Origin: Clostridia bacterium
GTDB taxonomy: Bacteria; Bacillota; Clostridia; Christensenellales; CAG-138
NCBI GenBank assembly: GCA_017524445.1
Contig: JAFXVP010000005.1
Span: 1 to 63,417 of the forward strand
Direction: 5' to 3'
DNA length: 63,417 nucleotides
The notes under the pieces were generated by a model. It did no database searches, was not told the origin of the DNA, and saw only the letters and a list, made by a program, of their open reading frames with translations. The position numbers and the translations under genes are program-made. Below are positions 1 through 7,677 of this stretch, piece after piece (within the stretch, counting starts at the first letter, position 1; each line of letters starts with the position of its first letter).

Positions 1-241
1 GCTGCAGTCCGACGGACGCTACCTGGTGTCGATCAAAAACATCGCGGCGCACGAGCTGACCGCATTCTACACGATCAAGGCGATCGGCAGCGACGGCGTC
101 GAATCGACCATGACGGTGTCTCCGCTGTCGTACGTGAGATCAATGATGAATACGTACGCGAGCGATGCGACAGCAGTCAACGCGGCGGTCGCATTTTACC
201 GCTACGCGATGGCGGCGTATGCGCTGAAATACGGCAACTGA
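1..241 (+). CDS. C-terminal end of a probable surface protein (5' truncated)
   Basis: The reading frame beginning at base 2 is open from the window edge to a TGA at 239-241 and encodes about 79 residues. It contains a beta-strand-like stretch (YLVSIKNIAAHELTAFYTIK) and ends in an Ala/Tyr-rich helix (AVAFYRYAMAAYALKYGN). I recognise this only loosely as the style of C-terminal ends found in large secreted or surface proteins of gut Clostridia. No promoter or start is visible because the gene enters from the left. The frame continues without interruption after the TGA into a fibronectin type III module, which suggests the stop may be a mutation or a recombination scar. The function of the full protein cannot be inferred. 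Confidence 0.6.
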   Translation, partial: LQSDGRYLVSIKNIAAHELTAFYTIKAIGSDGVESTMTVSPLSYVRSMMNTYASDATAVNAAVAFYRYAMAAYALKYGN

Positions 242-493
242 TCGAAGCAGCTGACGGCAAAATGGAATGCAAAACCGGAATATACGGGCTATGAGGTACA
301 GATCGCAACGGATACGTCGTTCACGAAAAATGTACAGACGGTTAAGATCACGGACCCGACAGCAAGCCAGACTACGATCAAGAATCTGAAATCGGGTACA
401 ACGTACTATGTCCGGATCCGTGCGTACCATGTGTTCGAAGGTACAACGTACTACGGAAAATGGACGGACGCACAGAACTGTACAGTAAACTAA
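242..493 (+). pseudogene. Orphan fibronectin type III module in frame after a TGA
   Basis: Immediately after the TGA at 239-241 the same frame is open for 83 codons to TAA at 491-493. It reads as a good FN3 domain: LTAKWNA, YTGYEVQIATD, LKSGTTYYVRIRAYH and WTDAQNCTVN give the B strand Trp, the C strand Tyr and the Tyr-rich F strand typical of the fold. There is no ATG/GTG with a ribosome binding site near its beginning, so it cannot be translated alone. It is therefore either the severed tail of the upstream gene or the tail left after a deletion joined two related genes. A sequencing error at the TGA is also possible. Confidence 0.6.
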
Positions 494-506
494 ACCGATT
501 ATGTGA

Positions 507-537
507 GAAAGGAGCCGAAAAGAATCGGCTCCTTTTT
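507..537. terminator. Rho-independent terminator after the FN3 module
   Basis: GGAGCCGA (511-518) pairs with TCGGCTCC (525-532) around a 6-base loop, followed by TTTTT on the plus strand. It ends the plus-strand surface-protein transcript. On the minus strand it lies beyond the TPR/RCC1 gene, where the following run (TTTCT) is weaker, so it may act in both directions. Confidence 0.85.
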
Positions 538-599
538 GCGTGTCATAAGACATTGCGGCATCTGAATGATATGACGGCTATGATATTTTCACGGATATA

Positions 600-2060
600 T
601 CACGGCAGCTTTGTCTCACCGAGATTCCATGACGCGGTATCGCACTGGCCGAATGTGTTGTCTCCGCGCACGACGACCGTTCCGTCCGAGAGCAGGACGG
701 CGTAATGCGTGCCGCCGGCAGCGATCGCGACCGCTCCGGACAGATCGGAGAAATCGACGGCGTCGCGGGCGCGGAACCACTGCCCGAGCACCCTTCCGTC
801 CATCGTGAGCCCCAGATAGCCGGTGGAACCGGCCGAAACGGCGACAAGATCGGTCCAGGCAGGCGGGGCCACATTCGCGCCGGACAGCGTTCCGTCCGCG
901 GTCAGACCGATGCAGTAGCCGGTGGAAACGTCGATCTCGATGCAGTCGCGCATCGACTCGCTGCGCATCGAATCATGTGAGGACAGCACCTGTCCGTCCG
1001 TTGTTGCGGCACACACCGCATAGCTTCCGCCGCAGATCATGGCGATACTGTTCCAGCCGGACAGCGTGGGATACTCCTGGAATCCGGTCGAGACGATCGT
1101 TCCGTCGGATCTCAGGCCGATCGTATTGTAATCCGTGCATGCGATCGCGGTAATATCGGTCCATTCGGAGACGGCGCACTGTCCCTCCGTATTACGCCCG
1201 ACTGCAACGACCGTTCCGTCGGAACGCAGTCCGACCGTATGATACGCGCCGCAGTCGATCGCAACGAGGTCTGTCCATGCAGAGACGCCGCATTGCCCTT
1301 CATCGCTGCGTCCGGCGGCAATTGCCGTACCGTCCGCACGAAGCCCGACCGTATGATAGAATCCGACGGCAAGCCGGTGCTTCGGGAGCATTTCGCGGAC
1401 CGAGGCAAGGGTGCGCATCTGTTCCAGCATCTCGCTGGAAATGCCCAGCATGGCGTTGACGGCAAACGCCGGATCGCTTTCGCCGGTCAGCCGAACGGCG
1501 ATCGCTTCCGCGCGCGTACGCGCGTCGGAATACCCGCCGAGCGCCTGAAACTGGCGGAACGCCTCTTCCGGATCGCTTGCCTCCGTCTGATCGGCGATCG
1601 CATAGCGGCAGGCGTCATAGCGCTCAAGCGCGTCGGAATAGCCGGCAAGCGCAAGGAACGCGTCCTTCGATTCTTCATATTTGCCCTGATCGAACAGCAG
1701 CAGCGCCGAGCGGTATCTGCACTCCGTAATGTGTGTGCGGCTGTCCTTGTAGTCGCCCAACTGTGAGAAGATCGTCAACGCGTCGTCGGGACGTCCGCCG
1801 TCCAGATATGACAGCGCAAGGCGATATCGGTATTCGGTCAGCGTTTCTTCGGTCTGATCACCGCTTCCCGCCGCTTCGAGCAGAGCGATCGCATTCTCAT
1901 AATCGCCGTTTTCCGCGGTGCGCGCGGCGCGTTCGGTGAGAAGCTTTGTACGGTTTCCGTACAGAACGAGCGCGGCAATAAGCAGCACCGCCATCAAAAC
2001 TGTGGAGACGATCACGGCATGCCGTGCGAATCTTTTTCCGAATGCTTGTTTCTGCTTCAT
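600..2060 (-). CDS. Membrane-anchored TPR and RCC1-like repeat protein
   Basis: A 486-residue protein with one N-terminal membrane anchor (about residues 14-36), then about 150 residues of helical repeats of the TPR type (ENGDYENAIALLEAAG, GRPDDALTIFSQLGDYKDS, QGKYEESKDAFLALAGYSDA, EEAFRQFQALGGYSDA). From about residue 230 to the end come beta repeats of the RCC1/ATS1 type (GFYHTVGLRADGT, GAYHTVGLRSDGTVVAVGRN, GGTHYAVLLSDGTVVVRGDN with FGQC). It is the third gene of a minus-strand operon, 4 bases after the DHHW gene. RCC1-like blades usually mediate protein or ligand binding. The context suggests an extracytoplasmic scaffold for the acyl-transfer proteins upstream, which is inference. Confidence 0.85.
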   Translation of the reverse strand: MKQKQAFGKRFARHAVIVSTVLMAVLLIAALVLYGNRTKLLTERAARTAENGDYENAIALLEAAGSGDQTEETLTEYRYRLALSYLDGGRPDDALTIFSQLGDYKDSRTHITECRYRSALLLFDQGKYEESKDAFLALAGYSDALERYDACRYAIADQTEASDPEEAFRQFQALGGYSDARTRAEAIAVRLTGESDPAFAVNAMLGISSEMLEQMRTLASVREMLPKHRLAVGFYHTVGLRADGTAIAAGRSDEGQCGVSAWTDLVAIDCGAYHTVGLRSDGTVVAVGRNTEGQCAVSEWTDITAIACTDYNTIGLRSDGTIVSTGFQEYPTLSGWNSIAMICGGSYAVCAATTDGQVLSSHDSMRSESMRDCIEIDVSTGYCIGLTADGTLSGANVAPPAWTDLVAVSAGSTGYLGLTMDGRVLGQWFRARDAVDFSDLSGAVAIAAGGTHYAVLLSDGTVVVRGDNTFGQCDTASWNLGETKLP

Positions 2061-2064
2061 GCGC

Positions 2065-3507
2065 TCACCCCAGATACTTGCGGACGATGCTTTGCATGTA
2101 CGAAGAATTGACGCCGCATCCGCGCGAGACGATGAAGTATGCGTCGTCGATCCCGTAATAGTCGATGTAGTTCTTCAGCTTGTTGTTGTCGCCGGACTGC
2201 TTGATAAAGCTGTGCGAGTCGCGCAGATCCACGAGACAGACGCGGTCGTAGTACGGCGCGATATACGGCACGAACGCAAGCCCGAATGAGTCACAGATGA
2301 CCAGCGCGGTATGTCCGGTGTGGAACCCCGTTTCCGCAACGTAGAAGGGGTCGTGCGTTCCGCCGAGGAATGCGGCGTAAACGACGCGTTCAGGCTCCAT
2401 AAAGCGCACTTCGCGGATCAGCTGGTTGACGTTGCGATATTCATATGCGTGTGCCGGTGCGAGCGGAGCAGGTACTTCAAGCCGGTCGTACAGGTCGCGG
2501 TAGCCGGCGAGCGCGTGCACCGAAGACGAGATCGATCCGGTGAACTTTTCGTGCACCGTATAGGAGAAGTCGTCGTACGAAACGCTCGGCACGCCGAACG
2601 AGCGCATCATCATGCGCTGGGTATAGAACGCGCCGAGACCGGTCCAGTGATGGTCGGTCTTGAAGAAGCAGAGCTCGCCGTCCTGCATGTGCGATTCCAG
2701 CTCGTTGACGACGGAGAAGATATAGACGCCTTCGCCTGCGTTTGCCTGAAGCGTAGGTTCAACGTCGCTGTACCAGCCCGAATAGCTGTTCGGATACAGC
2801 AGCCATTCGTTCGCGTCCTGCGAGTAGGGGATATACGTGAAGATAACGCTTCCGTTTTCCGGTAGTGCGGCTTTATAGGCGTTCAGCGACTTGAGCGTGG
2901 CCTCGATCGCGTTCTGTCCGAACTGAAACCTTGTGGCAAGCGTTCCGTCGGTGCGGCGAAGCGAGAAACGGCGCACGGTCGAAGTGTTTTTTACGGCCGG
3001 ATCGATCGGCGTCGGGCTCGGCGACGTATCGCCGTGGGAAGCGGGCGCGGGCGTTTCGACGGACGCATCCGGCGTCGGCAGATCGGGAAGCGGCGCGACG
3101 GAGGGCGCGGGCGTTTCAAAAAGCTGCACAACTTCGTCGTTCGGTTCCGGTTCCGTGTCCGACTGCGGCGCGCTGCCTTCGTTCATGCCCTCCAGCTCCA
3201 CGATCATGGACTGGTCGAGGATCCGTTCCTCCTCGGAGGTCGCGTCAAAAACGGCAAGCATCCGGTTTGCTTCGCGGACGACCGGGTCGCGTTCCGGGAA
3301 CTGATCGGTCAGGTACGCTTCCGCCTCGCGGGAGAAGGTGCCGTCGAACCAGCTTTTCAGCGTAAACGTCGGCGCACTTTGCAGATCGCGGTTTTCGGAC
3401 TGCGAGAAACCGCCGTCCCGATTTCCGAAGATCAGCACAAACAGTCCGAGCGCGAAGAGGATCATGCACCACCAGTATGCGATTATGTAAGGAATTCGTT
3501 TCTTCAT
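2065..3507 (-). CDS. DHHW family protein (AlgJ/AlgX-like acyl transfer partner)
   Basis: A 480-residue protein with an N-terminal membrane segment (about 7-27), a conserved N-terminal part (SENRDLQSAPTF, SWFDGTFSREAEAYLTDQFPERD), a Pro/Thr/Glu-rich linker of low complexity (about 110-172), and a C-terminal SGNH-like domain carrying the signature DHHW at 285-288 (KTDHHWTGLGA). DHHW proteins are partners of MBOAT O-acyltransferases and resemble AlgJ/AlgX, which place acetyl groups on exported polysaccharide. It lies 9 bases after the MBOAT gene, which fits that pairing. The acylated polymer is not revealed by the sequence. Confidence 0.93.
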   Translation of the reverse strand: MKKRIPYIIAYWWCMILFALGLFVLIFGNRDGGFSQSENRDLQSAPTFTLKSWFDGTFSREAEAYLTDQFPERDPVVREANRMLAVFDATSEEERILDQSMIVELEGMNEGSAPQSDTEPEPNDEVVQLFETPAPSVAPLPDLPTPDASVETPAPASHGDTSPSPTPIDPAVKNTSTVRRFSLRRTDGTLATRFQFGQNAIEATLKSLNAYKAALPENGSVIFTYIPYSQDANEWLLYPNSYSGWYSDVEPTLQANAGEGVYIFSVVNELESHMQDGELCFFKTDHHWTGLGAFYTQRMMMRSFGVPSVSYDDFSYTVHEKFTGSISSSVHALAGYRDLYDRLEVPAPLAPAHAYEYRNVNQLIREVRFMEPERVVYAAFLGGTHDPFYVAETGFHTGHTALVICDSFGLAFVPYIAPYYDRVCLVDLRDSHSFIKQSGDNNKLKNYIDYYGIDDAYFIVSRGCGVNSSYMQSIVRKYLG

Positions 3508-3516
3508 AGCCGCACC

Positions 3517-4989
3517 TCAGAAGTTATAGTAGATGTTCGGAACGGACGACTGCCGGATTAGGAAGATCAACGAAACGACGAACAGCGCTGTCAGCACCAG
3601 AGCACCGAGCAGTTCGCCCCAGAACGCGCGCCGTTCGGTTTTTACAAAGAAGCGGTTCAGCCAATCCTTCAGCGGCAGACAGCAGCCCATAAACAGCAGC
3701 GGCAGCACGGTATAGCGCTTTGCGATCAGCAGGAAGCCCTTATCCCATAACGGCAGAAAATGCATGCCGCCGTCTGAAGAAAGTCCGATCAGCGCAAGCA
3801 TGTGCGCGCCGAGCGCGGTAAAGTCCGGCGTATACAGCAGCATCTGCTTGTCCGTGATCGGTACGCCGTCGTATGCGAAGATGACCCAACCGACCGCGAT
3901 CAGAATCAGCGAACCGACGTGCCGGATCCACGCGGGGATCTTCTCCAAAGCATTTTTCAGCACGAAGCGTTCCAGAACGAGCAGAACGAAATAGTAGACG
4001 CCCCAGATCACAAAGTTCCAATTCGCACCGTGCCAGAGCCCCGTAAGCACCCAGACGACGGCGAGATTCAGGATCGTGCGCGCCGTGCCTCTGCGGTTTC
4101 CGCCGAGCGGGATGTACACATAATCACGGAAGAAACGGGACAGGGAGATGTGCCAGCGTCTCCAGAATTCCACGATCGATTTCGAAATGTAAGGGTGATC
4201 GAAGTTTTCGAGATACCGGAATCCGAAGATCCGTCCGAGACCGATCGCGATATCGGAATAGGCGGAGAAATCGAAATACAGCCGCATCGAGAAGAGCAGC
4301 GCCATCGTCCACGCGCTCAAAAACGACTGCGGACCCGCGGCAATTTTCAGAAGGTCGAGCAGCATGCGGTAGCACACATCGGCAAGCAGGATCTTCTTCG
4401 CTAGCCCGAGCATGATCCGCTGCATCCCGCGCAGAAAATCGGTCGCGGTCGTTTTGCGGCTTGTCAGCGCTTCCGCGACGTCCGCATATTGCACGATCGG
4501 ACCGGCAATCAGCTGCGGGAAGCAGGAGATGTATAAAAGCGTGTACAGCGGATTCTTCTGCGGTTTTGCCTTCTTGCGGTATACGTCGACCGTATAGGTC
4601 AGGACCTGGAACGTATAGAACGAGATGCCGACCGGCAAATGCTTCGACGGCACGCGGGACGCCGAACCGAACAGCGCAGCGACCGAATTGTACAGAAACG
4701 AAGAGTATTTGAACCAAAAGAGCAGCGAAAGCGAAACGATCACGGAAAGCACCAGAAGGAGCTTTCGGAGCGCTTTTTTTCTCCGCCGCGAAATGAGCAG
4801 CGCGAGAAGATAATTGATCAGCGTGATCGCGATCATTCCGAAGATCCAGACCGGCTCGCCCCACGCGTAAAAGAGCAGGGAGAAGACCAGCAGGATCGCG
4901 TTGCGCCAACGCAGATCCCTGCTGCAAAAATACAGAAGCAGCAGCGCGGGCAGGAATATGAACAGAAACGTCGTACTGGAAAAGACCAT
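3517..4989 (-). CDS. MBOAT family O-acyltransferase (AlgI/DltB-like)
   Basis: A polytopic membrane protein of 490 residues with the MBOAT hallmarks: the VFSSTTFLFIFLPA start, GISFYTFQ, FDFSAYSDIAIGLGRIFGF, FWRRWHISLSRFFRDYVYIPLGG, and the catalytic-type His in LTGLWHGANWNF (about residue 320). Such enzymes move an acyl group, usually acetyl, from a cytoplasmic donor across the membrane to an exported polymer. I place the start at the ATG at 4987-4989: it is preceded by GAGGT, it gives the family's usual N terminus, and the ATG at 5013 lies too close to the promoter. It is the first gene of an operon with a DHHW protein and a TPR/RCC1 protein. Confidence 0.95.
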   Translation of the reverse strand: MVFSSTTFLFIFLPALLLLYFCSRDLRWRNAILLVFSLLFYAWGEPVWIFGMIAITLINYLLALLISRRRKKALRKLLLVLSVIVSLSLLFWFKYSSFLYNSVAALFGSASRVPSKHLPVGISFYTFQVLTYTVDVYRKKAKPQKNPLYTLLYISCFPQLIAGPIVQYADVAEALTSRKTTATDFLRGMQRIMLGLAKKILLADVCYRMLLDLLKIAAGPQSFLSAWTMALLFSMRLYFDFSAYSDIAIGLGRIFGFRYLENFDHPYISKSIVEFWRRWHISLSRFFRDYVYIPLGGNRRGTARTILNLAVVWVLTGLWHGANWNFVIWGVYYFVLLVLERFVLKNALEKIPAWIRHVGSLILIAVGWVIFAYDGVPITDKQMLLYTPDFTALGAHMLALIGLSSDGGMHFLPLWDKGFLLIAKRYTVLPLLFMGCCLPLKDWLNRFFVKTERRAFWGELLGALVLTALFVVSLIFLIRQSSVPNIYYNF

Positions 4990-5026
4990 TGTGTCCCAAA
5001 TTACCTCGATCATTCGATCTTATCGT

Positions 5027-5055
5027 ATTGTACCATTATTCGACGCAAAGCGCAA
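5027..5055 (-). promoter_or_regulatory. Promoter of the MBOAT-DHHW-TPR/RCC1 operon
   Basis: On the minus strand TTGCGC (5050-5055) is followed after exactly 17 bases by TACAAT (5027-5032). The predicted transcript start near 5020 leaves a short leader before the ATG at 4989 and argues against the upstream ATG at 5013. Confidence 0.75.
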
Positions 5056-5284
5056 GATGCGCACCGCCTGTTCAACGGGAAAAGACGCGGCGCGGCAGCT
5101 TTTTACAACTATTTGACAACTCCTTCATGCTTTTGTGACAAAACGGACGAATCCGAAGCGTATCATGGAGGACGAAAAAAAGGCGGTTTTCGAAAGAAGG
5201 ACGCAACTTTTTGACCGCTTCGGGCGTCTTATAAGTAGGAGAGGATAACGACTTTCGGCGGTATCACGCAAAGGAGGTTTTATC

Positions 5285-6250
5285 ATGAAAAAACTGTTGG
5301 GACTGGTGCTGGCGGCAATGCTGCTCTTTACGGCGCTGCCGGTCGCCGCGCTTGCGGAAGGTACGGAGCAGACCGTGACGGAGAGCGAAGCGCGCGGCGC
5401 GGGACAAAAGGGCACGATCGTCAACTGCAAGGTCGCGGCGAACGTGCGCGAGAAAGCGACGCAGAATTCAAAGCTTTTAGGTACGGTGAAGAAGGGCGAG
5501 ACCTATACGGTCTTGGGCACGTCCGGCAACTGGGTCAAAATCGACTTCAAAGGAAAAGACGGTTTCGTGTTCAGCCGGTATATCCGCATCGAAGGGACCG
5601 CGGAGGACGTGCCGGTCGAAGGCAAGGAAGGGAAGATCGTCAACTGCAAGACGATGGCGAACGTGCGCGAAAAGGCGACGAGTAAATCGAAACTTCTGGG
5701 CACGGTGAAGCGCGGCGAAACGTATAAGGTCGTCGCGACGGCGGGCAATTGGGTGAAGATCCAATACAGCAAGAGCGTCGAGGGCTACGTATACAAAACG
5801 TATATCCGGATCACGGACGAGGGTGCGGAGCCGTCTCCGACCGGAAAAACGGCGACGATCGTCAACTGCAAGGTCGCGGCAAACGTGCGTGAGAAGGCGA
5901 CGCAGAATTCAAAGCTTTTGGGCACGGTGAAAAAGGGCGAGACCTACGACGTGCTCGGCAGTTCCGGAAACTGGGTCAGGATCGACTACGACGGCACGGC
6001 GGGATATGTGTTCAAACGCTACGTAAAGATCGACGGCGCAGAAGAGGATCCCATCGAGGGCAAGACGGGCACGATCCGCTGCAGCAACCACGTGAATATT
6101 CGGGCGAAAGCGACAAAATATTCCACACTCCTGGGCACGGCAAAGAACGGCGAGACCTTTACCGTCATGGGCCGATCCGGCAACTGGATCAGGATCGACT
6201 TTAAAGGCAGGACCGGGTACGTCTACAAGACCTATATCCGGATCGGATAA
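5285..6250 (+). CDS. Secreted protein with four SH3b domains
   Basis: A 321-residue protein with a signal peptide (cleavage near ALA-EG, about residue 25) and four bacterial SH3 domains at about 43-103, 116-176, 190-249 and 262-320. Each has the NVREKAT / LLGTVKKGETY / GNWVKIDF / GYVYKTYIRI pattern. SH3b domains bind peptidoglycan or cell-wall peptides. No catalytic domain is present, so it is likely a wall-binding protein exported alone. AAAGGAGGT lies 7 bases before the ATG. Repeats 1 and 3 are nearly identical in DNA, which implies recent duplication or gene conversion. It is transcribed away from the MBOAT operon with no other partner. Confidence 0.93.
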   Translation: MKKLLGLVLAAMLLFTALPVAALAEGTEQTVTESEARGAGQKGTIVNCKVAANVREKATQNSKLLGTVKKGETYTVLGTSGNWVKIDFKGKDGFVFSRYIRIEGTAEDVPVEGKEGKIVNCKTMANVREKATSKSKLLGTVKRGETYKVVATAGNWVKIQYSKSVEGYVYKTYIRITDEGAEPSPTGKTATIVNCKVAANVREKATQNSKLLGTVKKGETYDVLGSSGNWVRIDYDGTAGYVFKRYVKIDGAEEDPIEGKTGTIRCSNHVNIRAKATKYSTLLGTAKNGETFTVMGRSGNWIRIDFKGRTGYVYKTYIRIG

Positions 6251-6264
6251 CGGAAGATAAATGG

Positions 6265-6297
6265 ATCCGTCGGGCAAATATGTCCGGCGGATTTTTG
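6265..6297 (+). terminator. Terminator of the SH3b gene
   Basis: ATCCGTCGG (6265-6273) pairs with CCGGCGGAT (6284-6292, one G-T pair), followed by TTTT. Confidence 0.8.
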
Positions 6298-6349
6298 TGG
6301 CTTTTCCGGAAAATCTGTGATACAATCGATCCGAACGGGAGGGCTTTTT

Positions 6350-6904
6350 ATGGAAGATGATCTGACGGTCTGCGGACAAACGTATCGCATCGTTCGGTTG
6401 CTGGGTCACGGCAAGGGCGGGTATTCGTATCTTGCCGAACGGGACGGACAGGAATACGTATTGAAGCAGATCCATCACGAGCCGTGCAGCTACTATACGT
6501 TCGGCGACAAGATCGAAGCGGAACGGCGCGATCATGGGCGATTGAAAACGGCGGGGATCCGCATCCCGAAGCTTTTTGCGATCGACGCGGAAAACGAGCG
6601 CATCCTGAAGGAATATATCGCGGGCGAGACCGTGTTCGAGATCGTAAGAAGCGGACGCAGCGCGGAGCCGTATCTCGCGGACGTTCGCGACATGGCGGCA
6701 AAGGCGAAGGCGGCGGGGCTGAACATCGACTACTTCCCGACGAACTTCGTTGTGCGGGACGGGCTTTTGTGGTACGTCGACTACGAATGCAACAACTACA
6801 TGGACGAATGGAACTTCGAAAACTGGGGCGTTCGCTACTGGTCGAAAACGCCGGAGTTTGAAGCATATCTCAATCACTTGCGGAACACGGAGGAAGGGAA
6901 ATGA
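6350..6904 (+). CDS. Small protein-kinase-fold phosphotransferase
   Basis: A 184-residue protein that looks like a minimal kinase fold (RIO/Kdo-kinase-like). It has a Gly-rich loop (LLGHGKGGYSYLAE, about 17-30), a candidate ATP-binding Lys (YVLKQ, K39), an acidic helix (DKIEAE), and a catalytic-loop look-alike NIDYFPTN (D127, N132) followed by VDYE (D144) in place of DFG. The substrate is unknown: a small molecule or a protein are both possible. The start is the ATG at 6350, preceded by GGGAGG. TACAAT at about 6321 is a likely -10 box. It overlaps the next gene by ATGA, so the two are translationally coupled. Confidence 0.75.
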   Translation: MEDDLTVCGQTYRIVRLLGHGKGGYSYLAERDGQEYVLKQIHHEPCSYYTFGDKIEAERRDHGRLKTAGIRIPKLFAIDAENERILKEYIAGETVFEIVRSGRSAEPYLADVRDMAAKAKAAGLNIDYFPTNFVVRDGLLWYVDYECNNYMDEWNFENWGVRYWSKTPEFEAYLNHLRNTEEGK

Positions 6905-7380
6905 GCAAGCTGTCGTTTCGAGAGGCGGAGGAGAAGGACTGCGGGCTGATCCTGTTTTTCATCCGCGAGCTCGCGGCCTATGAAAAGATGTCCGACGAGG
7001 TCGTCGCGACTGAGCAACTGCTTTCGGACTGGCTGTTTCATAAGCACAGCGCCGAGGTCATTTTCGCCTGCGAGGACGGGAAAGAGGTCGGCTTTGCGCT
7101 GTTCTTCCACAACTTCTCCACGTTCGTCGGCAGGGCGGGGCTGTACCTCGAAGACCTGTACGTTCTGCCGGAATATCGCGGCAGGGGCTACGGGAAAGCG
7201 CTTTTGAAACGGCTTGCGGCGATTGCGGTCGAACGCGGCTGCGGACGCATGGAGTGGGTCTGCCTCGACTGGAATCAGCCGAGCATCGACTTCTATCGTT
7301 CGCTCGGCTCGCGTCCGATGGACGAGTGGACCGTCTACCGCGTCGCGGGGGGATCGCTTGAACAACTCGCGCGAGACTGA
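6901..7380 (+). CDS. GNAT acetyltransferase, diamine/thialysine (SSAT-like) type
   Basis: A 159-residue single-domain GNAT enzyme. Features shared with the spermidine/spermine-thialysine N-acetyltransferase group are AAYEKM near the N terminus, FFHNFSTFVGRAGLYLEDLYVLPEYRGRGYGKALL (strand 4 plus the acetyl-CoA pyrophosphate loop RGRGYG), MEWVCLDWNQPSIDFY and the SLGSRPMDEWTVYR ending. A polyamine or aminoethyl-lysine-like amine is therefore the probable acceptor, although substrate calls within GNATs are uncertain. It overlaps the kinase-like gene by 4 bases. A structured repeat begins 3 bases after its stop codon and separates it from its terminator. Confidence 0.88.
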   Translation: MSKLSFREAEEKDCGLILFFIRELAAYEKMSDEVVATEQLLSDWLFHKHSAEVIFACEDGKEVGFALFFHNFSTFVGRAGLYLEDLYVLPEYRGRGYGKALLKRLAAIAVERGCGRMEWVCLDWNQPSIDFYRSLGSRPMDEWTVYRVAGGSLEQLARD

Positions 7381-7383
7381 CAG

Positions 7384-7567
7384 CAGCCTGCCGGGAAGGG
7401 AGTCAGAATTCGCGTTCTTCGCGAGGAACTATACCATTGTATGTGACGAGCGAAAACGCGGATAATTTGCGGCGATACAAAAGAAAAGGCGTTTTGCCTG
7501 TTCATCCGGCAAATGATCTTTCTGAAATGGTCGCCGCAAATGATCTGGCCCCTTATACGACAGTCCG
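7384..7567 (+). repeat. Structured intergenic repeat, copy 1 (MITE-like)
   Basis: About 184 bases that align over their full length, at roughly 70-75% identity by eye, with the reverse complement of 23817-24008. Shared landmarks in order are GGGAAGGGAG and CAGAATTCG near the left end, GAAAAC/CGGATA, TTTGCGGCGA, an internal GAAAAGGC...TGCCT hairpin, TCG(C/T)CGCAAA, and TACGACAGTC at the right end. The arms ATTTGCGGCGA (7465-7475) and TCGCCGCAAAT (7531-7541) are perfect inverted repeats. It has no coding capacity worth calling and sits between the acetyltransferase stop codon and a terminator. Confidence 0.85.
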
Positions 7568-7568
7568 G

Positions 7569-7597
7569 ATCCGGCAAATCGCCGGATTTATTTTTTT
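7569..7597 (+). terminator. Terminator upstream of padR
   Basis: ATCCGGC (7569-7575), loop AAATC, GCCGGAT (7581-7587), then TTATTTTTTT. It ends the kinase/acetyltransferase transcript after the repeat. Confidence 0.88.
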
Positions 7598-7607
7598 GAA
7601 AAAAATA

Positions 7608-7660
7608 TTGACAAATACAATACTACGTGATACGATGTATTACGCAATGAGATGTATCAC
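7608..7660 (+). promoter_or_regulatory. padR promoter with inverted-repeat operator
   Basis: TTGACA (7608-7613), 17 bases, TACGAT (7631-7636). GTGATAC (7627-7633) and GTATCAC (7654-7660) form an inverted repeat that overlaps the -10 box and the start point. This is the usual arrangement for an autorepressed PadR operon. Confidence 0.8.
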
Positions 7661-7677
7661 ACGAAAGGAGGTATTGT

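Noticed and set aside
239..241. TGA read as a sense codon (recoded or selenocysteine).
   Set aside because: TGA ends many intact genes here (for example 7378-7380 and the feoB neighbourhood), and no selenocysteine hairpin is visible after it.
5060..5280. A regulatory RNA or small gene between the MBOAT operon and the SH3b gene.
   Set aside because: Apart from possible weak promoter elements (TTGACC near 5211, TATAAG near 5230), I saw no conserved fold or convincing frame.
7384..7567. A riboswitch upstream of padR.
   Set aside because: The element ends before a terminator and the padR promoter, so it is not part of the padR transcript, and its second copy lies in a different context.
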